Of a DNA stretch of 64,000 bases, positions 45,433-57,505 are shown one piece after another (position 1 is the first letter of the stretch; every line of letters starts with the position of its first letter). The translations under genes and the position numbers were made by a program. A model generated the notes under the pieces. The model made no database searches, was not told where the DNA came from, and saw only the letters and a list, made by a program, of their open reading frames with translations. The DNA comes from Cryptomeria japonica (Eukaryota; Streptophyta; Pinopsida; Cupressales; Cupressaceae). The DNA lies in assembly GCF_030272615.1 (NCBI RefSeq), contig NC_081405.1, positions 314,670,235-314,734,234 on the forward strand. The letters run 5' to 3'.

Positions 45433-47200
45433 TCAATTTTTTTGGCCATTTCTAGAACTCCATTTTGCACCTTTTAATATTAAGGATTGTGTGTTAATAA
45501 TCTTCATTGAAAGGGCCAAAGTAGCCAAAGGGAGATAGTGATCTTCTAAAACATGTAGAAGAGAATAGAAAGGACCAAGATACTTATTCCCAATGATAGA
45601 GATCCATTCATTAACCTCCATAAGAAATCTCCATATTTGTTTAGTGAGGAGGGATTTGTTAAAATCATGAATTTTTATAATGGAAAGACCACTGAACTTC
45701 TTCAAAAGACAAACTTTATCCCAGGAAACAAGATGGAGAAGATTTTTGGTCTCTGTTCCCGTCCACAGAAAATTCTTTTGGATTTTTTCCATCTGATCTA
45801 CAAATTTTGTAGCGATCTTAAATAGGCTCATAGCGTATATAGGTAAATTTTGAAAAGAAGATTTGATTAACTAGAGCTTACCTTCTCAACTCTAAAAAGC
45901 ACCTTTCTAGCCAACAATCTTGTTTTGGAATTGATCAATTAGACTCAACCAAAAAGAATCAGGAGTAGGCCTAGAACGGAGGGGTAGCCCCAAATAAGTG
46001 GATGGTAATATGGCTAGTTTACACCCCAGAGTTTTAGCAATTTTAATCTACCTATGAACAGGGGTATTAAGCAAGAGGATAGAGATTTTGGGAAGGCTAA
46101 TCCTCTGGCTAGAATCATTTTCATAAAGAGAAATAAGTTTCTTCAATGTCTTAGCTTCTGACACCAATCCTTCACCTAGTAGAAGAGTATCATTGACAAT
46201 CTATTGGTGTGAGAAATATTGGATATTAGAGGATGGTCGAAGGCATTTAAGCCTACCAATCTTGACATATCTATGAATAATTTTACTAAGATCTCATACC
46301 ATAAGAATGAAAAGAAATGGAGAAATGTGATCCCTCTGTCTGAGACCTCCAGGGGCTGAGAAAAAGCCTAACGGAGAACCATTAATCAGTACAGAGAATT
46401 CGGGGGTAGATATACATTGATCCTTCAATTGTATGAAGTGGTGACTGGAACCATAGGCTTGAAGAATTCAGATAAGAAACCTCCAATTCACCCTATCATA
46501 AGCCTCAAGCAAGTCCAACTTCAATAAAAGACTAGGCTTCTTATAAATGGAGAGAATGAATATTCTCATGAACTGAGATAGTAGAATCTTGAATTTGGCA
46601 CCTCACAACAAAACCATTTTTTTGTTCTGAAATTAAAATAAGAGATACCATTTTCAAATGGATAAACCAAAATTTTAGAAAACACCTTATAAATAGAATT
46701 ACACAGGCTTATGGATCTGAACTCCTTAAAACAACTAGCATCTAGCTTCTTTGGGATCAAAACTATGAAAGTGGCATTGATCTTTTTAAGGAGAGATGGA
46801 GAGCCAAAACATTCTTTAGCTACATTCACAACATCCTCACCAACAATGTTACAAAAGAGCTAAAAGAAAAACATATGAAATCCATCCAGACCCAAGACTT
46901 TGTTTCCTTCAAACAAGAACACTCCCTCCATAACCTCCTCCATAGAGGGAACTTTAGTAACCTCTTTATTCATAGCTTGGAAAATACTTTGTTGGATCTC
47001 CTTAAGAATCTCATTCTGTGTAACCAAATCCAAAGGTCTATCATCATCCAAGAGAGAAGAAAAGAAACAAACTACTTCTCGACTTATCTCCTCATGCCTA
47101 TTGACCCAAAGATTATTGATAGAGATCGTCTTAATTCTATTGGTGTATCTATGTTTCAGAGTAGTCATGTGGAAGAATTTAGTATATATATCCCCACTTT
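45433..47200 (-). pseudogene. LINE reverse transcriptase (copy d)
   Basis: Segments in order: 'PSMEEVMEGVFLFEGNKVLG' (fingers), 'INATFIVLIPKKLDA', 'FRSISLCNSIYKVFSKIL', a palm region in broken frames, a catalytic box reading 'IVNDT' where active enzymes have [FY]-x-D-D, and the thumb 'LPSTYLGLPL' and 'NFLWTGTETKNLLHLVSWDK'. Replacement of the first catalytic Asp by Asn, plus many stops, abolishes activity. It would copy LINE RNA at the nicked target. Confidence 0.8.
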
Positions 47201-48248
47201 TGAGCCATGTAGCTCTAGATCTCTATTTCCAGTATTCCTCTTCTTCAGAGATAATATCATGAAGTTTCGTGAGGACTTCCACTCATCTATCCATGATTTG
47301 GGAATTGTAGCTCAAGTTTTGGATCTGCTGTTGAATATCATCAAGCTCCATTTTCAATGTATCTTTCATCTAAATAATATACCCAAAAGAGGACTTGTTC
47401 CATTTCTAGATATTAACTTTAACATTGGCCAATTTTTTGGCCACTTTGTACATAGTCGTTCCTTGGATGTTGATGTCCCATCATTCTAAAATTTTAACAT
47501 ATAGCTCAACATTATGGGTCCACATTTTTTCAAACCTGAAAGGGAAAGCCTTTCTCCTACTCAAGGAGACAATATTTAGAGCAATCAAGAAATGATCGAA
47601 ACTAATGTAGGACAAAGAAGATAAATTACAGGAGAAATCCCTCAGCCAATAAGGAGAAAGGAGACCTTTATCCAATCTGACTTAGATAATCTCTGATCTG
47701 CTATGTCTATTGGACTAGGTAAACTTATATTCACCAAGATCCAGATTAAGTAGACCCAAATAATTAATAAAATTTAATGTATCTTGTTTACTTTCTTTAG
47801 AAATCAAAGCTCCACCCATTTTCTCCAAATTAGAAAAGGGGTATTAAAATCCCCCATAAGAATCCACTTCTCAATAGGAAATAGTTGTCTAGAATTTATC
47901 AAAGAAGACTAAAGAGACTAAATAGATATTAGAGATAACCCAAGAAGAACCATCCAATAGATTAGTGAATCTAGTAGCAATATGATTAGGACTAGTCACA
48001 ATAGTTGTACCTTGAACCACCCTAGGATTCTAGAAATTAGGAATACCTCCTGAAGCACCATCTGCATCACAACAGTAAACACCACAATCATTAAAGACCA
48101 CCGACTTTATTTTAACAAGTTTGTCAGATAACATTTTAGTCTCCTAAACAAGACAAATCTTATGTCTATGATACCTAACCAAATTAGAGATAATATCATG
48201 TTTATGTAGGTGGTTTAACCCCCTTATATTCCAAGAAATAATCTTCAT
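47201..48248 (-). pseudogene. LINE AP-type endonuclease (copy d), N-terminus of ORF2
   Basis: ORF2 starts at 48248 with 'MKIISWNIRGLNHLHKHDII', the classic L1 endonuclease opening with the Asn of the active site, followed by 'LVQETKM' (catalytic Glu). A later 'YKFTWSNRHSRSEIIQVRLD' stretch is the usual 'TW.N......I..RLDR' signature. It nicks target DNA to prime reverse transcription. Stops occur from about 48030 on. The ORF1 stop and the ORF2 start overlap as ATGA. Confidence 0.75.
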
Positions 48249-49878
48249 TTAGAAGAGACAGGGGATCCTATCCCCATATCTTGTAAGGTTCTCTGAGAGC
48301 CATTAGCAATCTCAGCCTTTCTTTGATTATCCCTATTAAAAATATTTAGGGCTCTTCCCACCCATATTTTTTCTAGTACACAATCATCTCATTGTTTGTT
48401 CTTAGTCTTAACACCAATAGAACCTGAAGCCAAACTAGTTCCCGAGGAGGAGGGAGAACTGTGCTAGTAATTATGGGATTTAACTTGAAAAAAAGGATTT
48501 GAATCCTCCAACATTGGTTCATTATCCTGATTCTAAGTAATTGGGGACTTAGATTACATTACCTTTGAGATAGAGTTTTCCAACTACATAGCCTCAATCT
48601 GAGACTTCAAGAGGTCTAAATAATTATCCACATCCACAACCAGCTTGAGAATCTTCTATCTCGACTTATGAGAAACAAAGATTCCTAGGATCTGATTTTC
48701 ACTCTTTTCCTCCATAGATGATCGAGCCTCTTCCATCACCATCTACCCAGGAGTATTATCATGATTCAAGGGATCACTTTGTTCAACTTGTGGAGCACCC
48801 TTAGAAGTAGCTAAGGCCTGATTATCATCCTTGGTAATCGCTTGCAATGGTTGACCATTATGCATCTCCTATACTTGAGATGGTAGATGATTTTGCACCA
48901 GGTTAAGAGTCTTTTCCATATAAGGGGTCGAGTCAGTATACTTTTTCCTCCAAACTTTTTTTGTAGCTTGTTTTGTAGGGCAATCCCTAGCCCAATATCC
49001 CACCTTGCAATGAAAGCAAGAAAAAGGTATAAATTCATATTACACTTCATGGACCCATTTTCGTAACTTTGAAGTAAAGGGGATCTATACAGGGAGGTCC
49101 ACCGACTGTTGAATCTTCACAAAGATCTAAGCATAAACTAGTCTTTCTTTAGCTATTGTCATAGGATCCATGGAAAAAATCTCTCCAAAGCAAGCAACTA
49201 ACCCACTAAAAATTTCCTCATCCCAATATTCCAAGGGGAGGCCACGTAGAAAAACCCAAATGGGGGTCTCATTACATTCCCAATCCTTGGGGTTAAAGTC
49301 AAGTTCCTATTTTTTTAGCGCCAAAGAGGAATTTTCCAACTTCCAGGGTCCCCCAACTAGCACAGATTTTAAATCTTCATCACAAATGAAAATAAAGGAG
49401 ATGAACACATTGGCCATCACAACCACATCAATCTAGCCTTTGCCTTTCCATTTTTGAGCCACCCAAGCTTAGACAGATTCAATATTAGGGTGAGGTCCCA
49501 AAATTTTTCCAATCAAAACATAATCCATATTGACTCACTAATTGAAATAGAGCATATCCCAGGAACAAGGTCAACACTATGGGAAACAAGAGAGATAGAC
49601 ATACCTTTAGGACTCTTACCAAATAGGGAAAATCATTTCCTAATGTAGTCAGAGATTGAAGAAGAGTCCAAATGGCTGGTAGACTCCTTGGGTCCGTTAG
49701 AGACACGTGAAACATCAATTCTGTCAGATGAAGCATCATTACTACACATTGGAACTCGCAAAGTCCCACCATCCCAAATCTCACTTCCACCTGCATTAGC
49801 TTTCCCATCCTCATTCTCCTCCCTCGAGACACTATCTACATTCCCTCCATCATTTCTGCCTTCTCTGCATTTTCCCAT
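48245..49878 (-). pseudogene. LINE ORF1 (RNA-binding, degenerate zinc knuckle; copy d)
   Basis: The start is MGKCREGRNDGG at 49878; a Ser/Glu-rich N-terminus is followed by broken frames that include 'VCLSL...GYALFQL' type segments and end in 'CFHCKVGYWARDCPTKQAT'. The last is a zinc-knuckle-like motif with one residue lost and Tyr in place of His. This is the layout of plant L1 ORF1 proteins, which coat LINE RNA. Its end reads '...GSPVSSK' then TGA, overlapping the ORF2 ATG. Several frameshifts make it non-functional. Confidence 0.65.
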
Positions 49879-49912
49879 CTACTGCAAATTCAAATTCTCC
49901 TCTGGCTTCATA

Positions 49913-49923
49913 TGATGATACTA
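49913..49923. repeat. target-site duplication of LINE copy d, right (5' side)
   Basis: TGATGATACTA, identical to 42204-42214. Confidence 0.8.
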
Positions 49924-51749
49924 CATTAAGGACAGACATGAAAATAAATAAAATGATGAAGTTCAGGAGATGGTTAAATATTTATTTTCAACCTCTAGAC
50001 AATAGGATAATGAGAATAAATATAGCATCTATTGACTTAATTCTTTTAGAGATATCAAACAAAAACTTGCATAGATTGTACATTTTAACATTATAAATTT
50101 ACCTTTTATTAATTAGAAATCCATCTATCTTTGAATTAATAATTATAAAAAGTTGTAAATGGGCTTTACATGGATATTGTTCACTAGAATTTTAGATGGT
50201 TTTTATTTGTTGAAAGATTGACTCTCTTATAGTGTTCTTCATGCTATCTTCTATTTATATATTTATGGCTTTATATGCTTGTAGTAGATTCCTTAACTAT
50301 TTTTATTCTCTCACCCACAATTTTTTTTGTTGTTGTAAATTTTGAAACTCAACAAAATATTTTGGTTTGTCTTCTCAATTCCTTAATTCTTCTCTATGCA
50401 TTAGTTATTTTGTGTTCTCCTCCGTCAAACAAGGGTCACCTCTATCCCTTTATTTGAAATATCTTTCTCTATCCAAACCCAATATTGATTTCTCTTTTTA
50501 GTTTTCTTCACCATCACTGACATGGTATTCAATGGTGTGGACTAGTACAAGAAAACACAAAAGGTTTTGAAAGGAATCTGTAAACCTTGTATTGGTATAT
50601 ACACCTACAAAAAAAACAAAAACATCAATAGATTCATCCTCTATAGTATTGATGAGAAACAAAACTACATTTTGTGAGGAAACCATAAATTTTCTATGCT
50701 CAAGGATACAAAAGACTCTAGACATAGTCAAAAAATGATCCAAAAGAAAGAGGATGAGCAAGTTTCGAAGGGAACCCTAAAACCTTAAATAAGTGAAACC
50801 ATTATGATCCTCCATGCTCATAATAAAGGAAAGGGTTCTGAATGAGCCCAACAACCTCTAGGTAAGATCACTTGCAACCACAGAAACTGGGTAAATATGC
50901 TAACTATCCATAGCATAATCTTCTAGGAAGGGAAAAATGCCAAGTCCACCCTAGAAAGACCACAATGCAAAGGTGAGATAGGAAGGGAGCCCTTATTTCT
51001 ATAATGCACCTCAATGGCATTACTAGCAATAAACTAAATAACAAGCGCCCTCCAAAACCACATGAAAATAGAATGAAAAATAATCTTTTCAAAGCCCACC
51101 TCCATAGGGCATTGAAGGAAGATAGAGAAATAACACAACATGTACTCTTTCCCAAGAGGAGAATAGAGAGCACTAAGTAAGAAGGTGTCCATTGTCAAAG
51201 GTATAAAATACAACCCTAGAAGATAAACCTGACATCTTCAAAAGAAATTGAAAAATAAAGTAGCATACAAGAGAATAATTCTCTTGAAAGAGAGAACAAG
51301 AGAAACACACATTCATCAAGATCTTGCTGACCAATCTCATACTCACCCAACATAGGAAGTTAGGGAAGGCATCACAAGAAATTATGCTATTTCTACAGAA
51401 TGAGCATCATCCACCATCCATCCTTTCCAAATATATCACAATCCTTGAAGGCAACATGAGCAAGGTTCAGAAAAGCTAAAAAAAACCCATCCAATCCTTC
51501 GTCAAGCTACTCCAAAACAACAAACATAGAAAAATGGCCCAATATCCCTTACTAAAAACTAAGAGGCCATATAAAAAAACGTCCCTACTCCAACTGAGGA
51601 AAACAAACCCATCCAAGTGAACACCAACCAAAACAAAACCACAATGTTACCTCCCACCGTGACCTCATAGGGAAGACCATCATGATTTGCATCCACTTCA
51701 TCCCCATAGCCTTTATTCAAGACAACTATATTAGCTATATTATAATTGA
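49924..51749. other. no recognised gene
   Basis: Short frames on both strands, for example 51173-50904 and 50761-50498 on the minus strand, have no known motif. The minus strand from about 51650 to 50500 has a codon-like look with many stops and may be a very old coding remnant. Nothing firm can be said. Confidence 0.35.
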
Positions 51750-52473
51750 ATTATTAATTATTATTGATTATTAAAATTTTGAAGTTATTTTTATTAGATT
51801 TAAAATAATGTCTATAGTAAGGGTTAGGGTTAGCGTAAGAAACAATAATTAGGCTGACTATTACATATAGTTACAAATTAATATCAAGGTTAGAATTAGG
51901 GTTATCATTACAACTAGGATTCAAACTAGGATAACGTTATAATTAGAACTAGACTTAGGTTATATCTTAGATTAAGGGGTGATATTAGAATGAGGCTTAT
52001 TCTCAAGGATAAATTTAGTATTATTGTTCTTGCTATGATTAGAATTAGAATTTTAGTTAGTAGTTTGGAAACAATTAGGGTTAGGGTCAATTTTATTATT
52101 AGGACTATGCTTTGAATTATTGTCAGGCTAATGTTTATTAGAGTTTAGGTTGAAGATAAAAATAGGGTTAAACATAGTTTTAGAATTATGGATAAGGTTA
52201 GTTTCTAGAAAAATATCAAGGTTGGAAGAAAACTATGGTTAGATTTAGGTTAGAGAGAGAAATAGAATTAGGGTAATTTTACAATTAAAATTAAGGTTAG
52301 GGTTAACATTGGGTTTAGCATTAAGTATAGGATTAGAATTAGGGTGAAGGTCAATGTAAGGGTTCAATTTAGGGTTATAATTAGGGGTTATGATTAAAGT
52401 TGTTATTAGGAATATAGTAAAAGTTAGATTTAAAAAACATATATTTTACATTGACAATTATTGACTGGGTTAG
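51750..52473. repeat. degenerate telomere-like (TTAGGG-type) repeat, left part
   Basis: Irregular strings such as 'aagggttagggttagcg', 'agaattagggttatcatt' and 'aaggttagggttaacat' recur through 0.7 kb, mixing TTAGGG, TTAGAA and TTAGGT hexamers with other short words. They are not a clean telomeric array. The same texture continues at 57506-57740 on the other side of LINE copy e. Confidence 0.7.
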
Positions 52474-52483
52474 GGTTAAAGTT
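52474..52483. repeat. probable target-site duplication of LINE copy e, left
   Basis: GGTTAAAGTT occurs here and at 57496-57505. It is 10 bp and lies within repetitive DNA, so a chance match is possible. Confidence 0.5.
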
Positions 52484-52714
52484 TTGGATTAAGGCAAAAA
52501 AAAGTTTTGAAGGGGCCCCAAAACCCTTTACATAAACTATTTTAAAATACTTAGAATCAGATCATTAGAAGAATCCAAAACAAAAACAAGCTGCAAAAGA
52601 TAGGACAATACAAAGCCTAACCAAGAAACTAGAAAATGCGCAAATGGGTAGACAAAGGATCAACAAAGAACCAACCAGACTAAAAAACACAAAAAAACAT
52701 AGAAAGAAGGCACA

Positions 52715-54313
52715 ATCACATGAGGCTCTTGAGGGTCGCAACAAACTCAACCTCCAACAGGATCATCCTATTAGCAGCCATCCTAATCTCTTTGTAATCC
52801 TTCCTCTAAATCATGACTTTCTTCTTCATGTTGTCTCATGTTTGCTTGTAAGGGCCTTGATCATCCTACAAATTTTCACCATCATCACCAATATTAATCA
52901 AAATTTTCTCTTATCGTCCTCTCTCAAGATTGTTCGCCATGGAATTCATGGCATCTGCCATCTATTTACCAATATTGTGGCTACTCGTCATAATTGTTTT
53001 GAGGGTGGCTTGAATTTTATTATGGTTTTCATCCACATGGTTGAGCCTCTCCTCAAATATTTTTTGCATTTGATCAATACCCTCCATTGCTCTATTGATG
53101 CAGTCCACCACATAATTCTTCTCATCTTCCATCCAATACCCTTTATCTTTTTGATTATCTAGAACTGTAACAACAGGGATAACATCCATATTGTTGCCCA
53201 AATCCCTTTGGTTAATTTTAACCTCCTTTAGCTCATGAAAGAGCCATTTAAACAAGATGTATCAATGGTGTGTTCCCTAGCCATTCCCATAATATTTTCA
53301 TAATCATCCCTCTTATCACTTAGTTCCACACTTTTCCAATGGAGATCCTTAGTTGTATTCTGCCAAGGCAATGAAGGGGCGACAAAGGGGGCTTGTCAAT
53401 GTTCTGGCTAGCAGGCTTAATGACATCCCCTTAACCACTTACAAAGCCCTTAGAGTTAGCATTGTTTCCCTAGACATAAGGGAATCCTTTCCAGACGAGG
53501 TGGAGGAAGAAGACAACCAATTGCTTCTGCACCTTCTTATCCTTACCTAGAAAAGATTTAGCCTTTCGGGAGATAATAGGTTTGGCTTTTTTGTGGGGGG
53601 GAGAGTCCACCTCAGAGTCTGAATTAGACTCCTCAGCACTCAACTCCCTAGTAGAAGTATCATCCTATGAAGAAGTAGGGATATAAATAGACGAGGTAGG
53701 GAGGGTACAAAAATGGGAATCAATAAGCACCGTAAGCCCTTCATGAAGGATAGGTAACTTAACAGGGCTCATTTTATGGTCCCTTAAATTAGCCCTCATG
53801 GAAGACATGAAATAGAAAGGAAGGGACACCTTGATACCATAAAGAAAATGATTCAAAAGCACAAAATCATGACCATAAACCCTAGTAAACCAACCATGAG
53901 GGTGAAGTATTCCATAATTACCTTAAGAAGTTTCACGCGAAACTCCTTGATAATAGAGATATCAAAGTAGCTCACCAGTTTCTTTATCATTTTAGCCCTC
54001 TCCTCTTAATTTTTGGGGAAGTTCAACACTACCTCCTCCGAGTAGTTTTTGTCACTGTATAATTTCATCCCATCTACCGAAAAGCCAATGACCTAAGCAA
54101 TCAAATTCTCCTCAATAAGAACCTTCCACCCATGTAGAGTGACGGTGCTATCTTTCCTGTGCTTCTCAAAATAGGAAGTCACATCCTTATTTCCCCCTTT
54201 AACCTCTCAATGTATGGGGTAACACCTCTTTTCTCCATGATCCTCCAAATTTTCTTATCCATCTTAAGCTGCACACAACTTGGAGGCTCAATTCTCTTCC
54301 TCACCCCACCCAT
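52715..54313 (-). pseudogene. LINE ORF3, copy e (broken)
   Basis: The start ATGGGTGGG gives MGGVRKRIEPPSC, very like copy a. The rest includes 'KIWRIMEKRGVTPYIERLKG', 'TLHGWKVLIEENLIA', 'GMKLYSDKNYSEEVVLNF', then after stops and frameshifts 'VYGHDFVLLNHFLYGIKVSL', 'LPILHEGLTVLI', a Ser/Glu/Asp-rich stretch 'ELSAEESNSDSEVDSP', Lys-rich 'KKAKPIISRKAKSF' and a region of mixed frames where the coiled coil lies. The order is the same as in copies a, b and d. The C-terminal boundary is approximate. Confidence 0.7.
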
Positions 54314-54489
54314 TCTTCTCATCACTCTGTAAGTGAAGAAACTCACAACTTTCAAACTAGGAAAGAAAGCCCAAAAAAATTAGATATCTTCCCACAAAAA
54401 ATGCAAGTTAACTCCACCATAATGACACCTTCCATTATAAACACATGCCTTATGCAGAAAGGTATCGATCCTTCTAGAGACATATCTTG

Positions 54490-55030
54490 CAATGATGGAA
54501 AGAGTACTCATGAAATTAGCTACCCCGATTTATGTCATGAAGAGTAAGCATGTAAAGCTCAGTGTCCAATATATCCTCATTGGTCCAGCTCAATTGACTA
54601 ATACTTCTCACTCCCTTATTAGCTGGGTAATTGACTACATAGTTGGATTCCATGAAAACATGGGATATGACACATTGATCAAAAGTATTAATGACTTTTG
54701 TAGCCTTTTTAATCCAAACTTCAACATTTCAAGAAGGCTTAGAAGTAGCTTTAAGATAATTAATTATGTTTTTAGAATCGCCTTCCACCCACACATACTT
54801 GCAGTTGTTTTTTCTAGCTCGGTTAAGACCTTGATAAGCTCCTATGGATTCAACAAGGTGGTCAGTTTGAATTGCCAAGGGGAGCCCCACCGCTGAAACA
54901 ATATTGCCATTGTGATCTCACAACACTCTCCCACATCCTATTGGCTATGGGTTACCTTTTACCACCCCATCAAAGTTAACTTTAGCCCAACCCTAAGCAG
55001 GTCTTCTCCACTACTAGTGATTTTTGTTTT
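54490..55030 (-). pseudogene. LINE RNase H (copy e)
   Basis: The minus strand reads 'GWAKVNFDGVVKGNP', 'KYVWVEGDSKNIINYLKA' and 'HVFMESNYVVNYPANKGV'. The NFDG and EGDS sites are kept and the final Asp is Asn. Stops interrupt the frame. ORF3 starts about 180 bases after its end. Confidence 0.75.
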
Positions 55031-55189
55031 TAGCATTGGGATTTAAAGGAATCGGAACATCAATATGAATTTCTCAAGCCCTTGAAACCCTAATCTCATA
55101 GTCATTGCAAGGCACACTACTTTGGGAGGTCGGTCTGGGACAAAGAATAGAAATATTATCATGGATGGCCCGGTTAATTTTCATGAAGA

Positions 55190-55710
55190 CAACATCTAGC
55201 TAGAGATAAGCTTCCCTAAAAATAAGATTATTACGCTCCTTCCATATGCCCCAATCCACATGGGGAAAAACAAATGACCACAAAGTCTATAAATAATGAT
55301 TCTTAGTAGGCATCTTCCACTAAGATATGAGCTCTTCATCCGAGCTAGGGAAGACCAAACCAAGATCCCATCACTGAAACACTTTACTCCATATGTCATT
55401 CACAAAAGACAAATGCAAAGATGATCAACAAACACAGCTTCCTTCAAGCACAGATAATAGATTTGTTAGGTAAAGAAAAGCCTCTTTTAAAAAGGTTATA
55501 TGTATTCTATTTTTAAAAAGGAGCCAAAAAGACATATTGATTTTAGGGATCAGCCATTTAATCCAAATTTTGGACCACCAGGAGACAGGACGATCCGAAT
55601 GGCAAGAAGATGAAGGAACAATAAATTTACCACTTGAAGAAGACCTCCATAAAATCTCACCATCAATGTTTATAATGTCCAAAATAAAGGAATTCAATGT
55701 AGATTGCAGA
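55190..55710 (-). pseudogene. LINE zinc-finger (zf-RVT) region (copy e)
   Basis: 'WWSKIWIKWLIPKINMSFWL' with 'LLFKNRIHITFLKEAFLYL', preceded by 'SSSGKFIVPSS', is the domain that follows RT in plant LINEs. Cys positions are partly lost through stops near 55420. Confidence 0.6.
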
Positions 55711-55759
55711 AGCCCAAGGGTAGGAATAACTACAGTAAGATCTACCCAATTGTCTTCAG

Positions 55760-57490
55760 CCTAATAGTCCACCACCTTCAGATGAAAGGAGGAAATACAC
55801 ACATTTCTAAAAGTTCCGAACACAGGATTAGAGGCCAATGGGGTTTTACCAATCCAACAATCATCCCAAAAAAGGATGCTTTGTCCATTCCCCAGCTTCC
55901 AGCAACACACACTGATAGAAACATCCCTAACTTTAGTGATGTTATTACAAAGGTGAGAGCCCGTAGGGAGTTGAGGAGATTTAAGTAAATCATGAATATT
56001 CTGAATGTTAGATAGATACTTGTTGTGCCACAAAGAATTCTATTCCCACCTGCTACCATAAGTTCTCCTGATTTGTTTAACAAGGAAATCAGAGTTAAGA
56101 GATTTGATGCTTCTAAGGCCCATTCCGCCTTGTTTCCTTGGTCTACAAACATTCTCCCATGCCACCAAAGGAATTCTATTCCGATCCTCTACTCTTGACC
56201 ACATAAATCTTCTTTTAATTTTGTCAATCATCTAAGCATACTTTGTAGGCATCTTCAAAAGACTAAGGGTGTATACAAGTAGATTCTTAAGAGTGGACTT
56301 TAAAAGTTGGACTTTACCAGCCTGACTTAAGAGACCACCCTTCCACCCTGCCAACTTCTTGTTAAAACAATCAATCAGAGAAAGCTAGAAGGAATCAGAT
56401 GGCTTATACCCTAGAGGAAGACTCAAATAAGTGGAGGGGAGCACCCCAACCGAACATCCAAGAATGACAGCAATCATCTTTTGTCTCGCCTTAGGAGTGT
56501 TAAAGAAGAAAATGGAAATTTTGGCTCTATTAAACATCTTCCCCGTAGCTCTTTTACAAAGATTTAAAATTGACTTTAGAACGCTGGCTTCACCAACAAA
56601 CGAACTCCCCATCAGAATAGTGTTGTCAACACATTATTGATGAGAATAAATCAAGCTAGCCGAAGAAGGTTTCAGACCTCTCAGATGTACATCCACAACA
56701 TTTTTTTGAATAAACCTTCCCAAACTCTCTGCCATGATAGTAAAGAAGATGGGAGATATAGGATCTCCCTGCCTTAAGCCCCAAGAAGTTTTGAAGAAAT
56801 GGGAAGGTGATGCATTGGCAGTGACCGCCATGGAAACCATGGAGATAAATTGCCAAATAAGATAAATAACCTTACCAGAAAAGCCAAAAGCAATTATGAT
56901 TCTCTTTAGGAATGCCCAATCCACCTTGTCATAAGCCTTAGCAATGTCCAATTTGAGCAGGAAACCTTGAGCCTTAGGCACTATTAGGGAGTGGGAAATC
57001 TCATGAACAATGATGATAGAGTCCAAAATCTGCCTCCCCAGAACGAAACCACTTTGTTGAGGCGCGATCAAAAGGGGTAGGATTTTCAGTAGCCTAGAAG
57101 TCAAGACCTTGGAGATGATTTTATAAAAGGAGTTGCATAGGCTGATAGGCCGAAAAGAATCCAAGGAGTTAGCCCCCTGCATTTTCAGAATGAGGACAAT
57201 AAAAGTGGCATTAAATTCCTTAAGTAACAACCTAGCTACAAATAATTCTTTGACAAAACTAGAAACATCTCTCTCAACAATATCACAAAAGGTCCGAAAG
57301 GAAAACATTGGAAAGCAATCCAGGCCAACATTATGTTCTGATCAGCAGACAATACCCTAGGAATGGACTCCTCCAAAGAATTATGGGCTTCAGGATCTAG
57401 CATAGGATCATCCTTGAGAAGCTTCTCAAAAAATTCAAAAGCCACTTCACTAATCTTGTCTTCTCGATCCAGCTTAATACCATTACTAAC
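55760..57490 (-). pseudogene. LINE reverse transcriptase (copy e)
   Basis: Best-preserved RT in the window (open from about 57308 to 56634). Motifs: 'FNATFIVLILKMQGANSLDS', 'FRPISLCNSFYKIISKVL', 'IAPQQSGFVLGRQILDSI', 'LLKLDIAKAYDKVDWAFL' (first catalytic Asp), 'GLRQGDPISPIFFTIMAE', the catalytic box as 'CVDNT' (second Asp changed to Asn), 'LPSTYLSLPLGYKP', and thumb 'RRFMWSRVEDRNRIPLVAWE'. The box change, the missing endonuclease and stops make it inactive. It is a non-LTR RT of the L1 type. Confidence 0.85.
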
Positions 57491-57495
57491 AATGT

Positions 57496-57505
57496 GGTTA
57501 AAGTT
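57496..57505. repeat. probable target-site duplication of LINE copy e, right
   Basis: GGTTAAAGTT, the same as 52474-52483. Confidence 0.5.

Larger units (their letters stand above)
42215..49912 (-). mobile_element. LINE copy d: near-full-length, ORF1 + ORF2 + ORF3
   Basis: A 7.7-kb element on the minus strand bounded by perfect 11-bp target duplications. The order from its 5' end is ORF1 with a degenerate zinc knuckle (49878-48245), ORF2 with L1-type endonuclease, reverse transcriptase, zinc-finger region and RNase H (48248-about 44100), ORF3 (43897-42418) and the 3' end 'ctattttttcttaataaaaa'. It has little or no 5' UTR, so it may be slightly 5'-truncated. Many stops and a lost RT catalytic Asp show that it is dead. 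It is the only copy in the window with all parts in one insertion. Confidence 0.85.
52484..57495 (-). mobile_element. LINE copy e: 5'-truncated, RT to ORF3
   Basis: About 5.0 kb on the minus strand, starting in the region just before RT and running through RT, zinc-finger region, RNase H and ORF3 to the 3' block 'GGTTTTGGGGCCCCTTCAAA' and a T/A-rich tail. ORF1 and endonuclease are absent. The same degenerate repeat flanks both ends, and GGTTAAAGTT on both sides is a plausible target duplication. It shares its 3' block with copy a. Confidence 0.75.

Noticed and set aside
46875-47489. Plus-strand frame of 204 codons
   Set aside because: It is antisense to the reverse transcriptase of LINE copy d, whose motifs read on the minus strand.
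51820-52100. A true telomere or chromosome end
   Set aside because: Repeat units are irregular and interspersed, with LINE and gene sequence on both sides.
52644-53162. Plus-strand frame of 172 codons with hydrophobic runs
   Set aside because: Antisense to the C-terminal half of LINE ORF3 copy e; no homologous plus-strand frame in the other copies.
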